Positions 62,849 to 64,000 of a stretch of DNA of 64,000 nt are shown here, piece by piece. The notes under the pieces are model-generated. The model was not told where the DNA came from, searched no databases, and saw only the letters and a list, made by a program, of their open reading frames with translations. How positions within the stretch are numbered: the stretch's first letter is position 1; each line of letters opens with the position of its first letter. The DNA is from Paramesorhizobium endophyticum (GTDB lineage Bacteria; Pseudomonadota; Alphaproteobacteria; Rhizobiales; Rhizobiaceae), in the NCBI RefSeq assembly GCF_014640615.1, contig NZ_BMHH01000002.1, positions 310,001-374,000 on the forward strand. The letters are read 5' to 3'. Position numbers and translations under genes: made by a program.

Positions 62849-63190
62849 ATGCGTAAGTGCATGTTATCCATCGCCATCGTGGCCGCTTCCCTGGCCGCCA
62901 TGCCCGCCTCTGCACAATCATGGAAGCTTCAGGCATCCGTGCAGCGGCAGATTCAGTCGGACATCAACCAGCTGGAAAATCAGATCAACAAAGCGGAGAG
63001 GAGGGGCCAGATTTCCCGGAAAGAAGCCAAGAGCCTGCGCGGCGAAGCCTCAAGCGTGCAGCGGCTCTACAACCGTCTTTCGCGCAACGGGCTGGATCGG
63101 GGTGAAGTGGGACAGCTCGAGACACAGGTGAATCGAATCCACCAGCATCTGAAGCTGGAGAAGCGTGACTGGGATGGCCGCCGCGGCTAA
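62849..63190 (+). CDS. Small exported coiled-coil protein
   Basis: A 113-residue protein with signal peptide (SIAIVAASLAAMPASAQ) and a mature helical region made of amphipathic heptads (QSDINQLENQINKAERRGQISRKEAKSLRGE..). It resembles small periplasmic helical proteins found in Alphaproteobacteria, of unknown function. AAAGGAGACTATCA precedes the ATG. It is the last gene before the gap at 63191, in line with the efflux cluster. Confidence 0.8.
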   Translation: MRKCMLSIAIVAASLAAMPASAQSWKLQASVQRQIQSDINQLENQINKAERRGQISRKEAKSLRGEASSVQRLYNRLSRNGLDRGEVGQLETQVNRIHQHLKLEKRDWDGRRG

Positions 63191-63359
63191 GCCGAGGTAG
63201 CGTGGCCATGCTGCCGGTTTGCGCTGGCGGCATGGCTTAGGTAACGCCTGGGGACAGAAGGGCCCGTCACCCTCAAGATTTATTGGGCTCACGTTGTCCA
63301 CCCCTGCCGTTCCGGCCGTCGGCGCTTCGTCGCGTAAACGGCCGTTCCGACAAGCCGTT

Positions 63360-64000
63360 TTACACTCCTCCGTGTGGGACATCCCTGAATATCTCGACTA
63401 CGCTCCAAGGTGCGGCGTCACCGAAAAAGCGGGCCAGGTTCTGCGCGGACGCGTCGGCGACTTCGCTGCTGCGCGGGAACAGGTCGCATTCGTAATCTGT
63501 GAGCGCAGCTTCGATGTCGCCTGGATGATGAATAAGCGCTTTGGCAAGCTCCGCGCCATCGTACATCGCCAGATTAGCTCCTTCGCCGGCGAAGGGTGAC
63601 ATGAGATGCGCCGCGTCGCCGACCAGAGTGACTCCGGGCACTCGATCCCACCGCAGCCCGACCGGCAGTGCATAGACCGGGCGAAGCGCCGGCTCAGCCT
63701 CGCTGTCCGTAATGAATGCGGTGAGGTGGGGCGCCCATCCCTCGAACTGCCTCGAGACATGCTTCAGTCCACATCGCGTGTCGCCAAAGTCTATTGAGCG
63801 TATCCATTCCTCGGGTTTGTTCAGCGCGGCATAGCCGCGCGCGGTCCCATCGGCGTAGCGATGGACCATGATGCCCTTGCCTGGAGCGACAGCCATGAGT
63901 GTGCCGCTGCCGATCGCGCCGAGGGATGCCTTATGTCGCGCTTCACCGTCGGAAAGCGCGATGTCGATGAAGCAGGTGCCAGTATAGTGAGGCTTTGCAT
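63360..64000 (-). CDS. FAD-dependent monooxygenase, TetX-like, partial at the window edge
   Basis: The minus-strand frame enters from beyond 64000 and runs to the stop at 63360. Visible parts are HYTGTCFIDIALSDGEAR, then VTLVGDAAHLMSPFAGEGANLAMYDGAELAKALIHH, the FAD-binding GD motif of group A flavin monooxygenases in the TetX-related branch, and the C-terminal helix. The N-terminal FAD fold is outside the window. The substrate is not known. Confidence 0.85.
   Translation of the reverse strand, partial: AKPHYTGTCFIDIALSDGEARHKASLGAIGSGTLMAVAPGKGIMVHRYADGTARGYAALNKPEEWIRSIDFGDTRCGLKHVSRQFEGWAPHLTAFITDSEAEPALRPVYALPVGLRWDRVPGVTLVGDAAHLMSPFAGEGANLAMYDGAELAKALIHHPGDIEAALTDYECDLFPRSSEVADASAQNLARFFGDAAPWSVVEIFRDVPHGGV

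Overview
The window looks like a chromosome segment of an alphaproteobacterium of the order Hyphomicrobiales, most likely Brucellaceae (Ochrobactrum/Brucella) or a close relative. The grounds are high GC, a gatC/gatA locus, DUF3126, DUF1236 and BTLCP proteins, an HWE-type sensor kinase, and dispersed palindromic intergenic repeats of the rhizobial/brucellar kind. This is inferred from gene content; no 16S or other marker is present.

Positions 1-24,890 read as conserved backbone: a UPF0173 hydrolase, GatC and GatA with a GNAT gene between them, GloA, a double cold-shock protein, DUF192, CysE, gamma-carbonic anhydrase, a LysR/SDR pair, a five-PAS HWE kinase with its receiver, SufA-type HesB, a DEAD-box helicase, NAD kinase, tRNA-Thr, an MFS transporter, an orphan FhuC-like ATPase and a PadR repressor with twin operators. 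Several palindromic repeats lie between these genes.

At about 25,060 the backbone breaks inside radC: only its C-terminal part remains. From there to about 30,000 is an AT-richer, decayed accessory block with paralogous pairs (two excisionase-like HTH proteins, two small acidic proteins, one intact and one broken copy of a 95-residue protein) and an overlooked 30-residue membrane peptide. No integrase is visible. From 29,900 to 33,450 follow broken genes: alpha/beta hydrolases, a TetR regulator and a DctA fragment joined to an unrelated 5' fragment. From 33,750 to 40,660 are small regulator/enzyme pairs, including a TetR/flavin monooxygenase pair with two perfect operators.

Positions 40,851-50,673 form a galactoside-type sugar locus: ROK repressor with a palindromic operator, ABC transporter (binding protein, two permeases, ATPase), GH42 beta-galactosidase and a Gfo/Idh-aldo/keto reductase fusion. 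Next comes a secreted tyrosine-phosphatase autotransporter. Positions 53,945-63,190 hold an OmpR-type two-component system and the genes it probably controls: an ICMT-like membrane protein, a DUF3313 lipoprotein, an RND pump and two small exported proteins. Two promoters there share a near-identical ~50-bp element with TTAAC direct repeats. The right edge cuts a second, TetX-like flavin monooxygenase.
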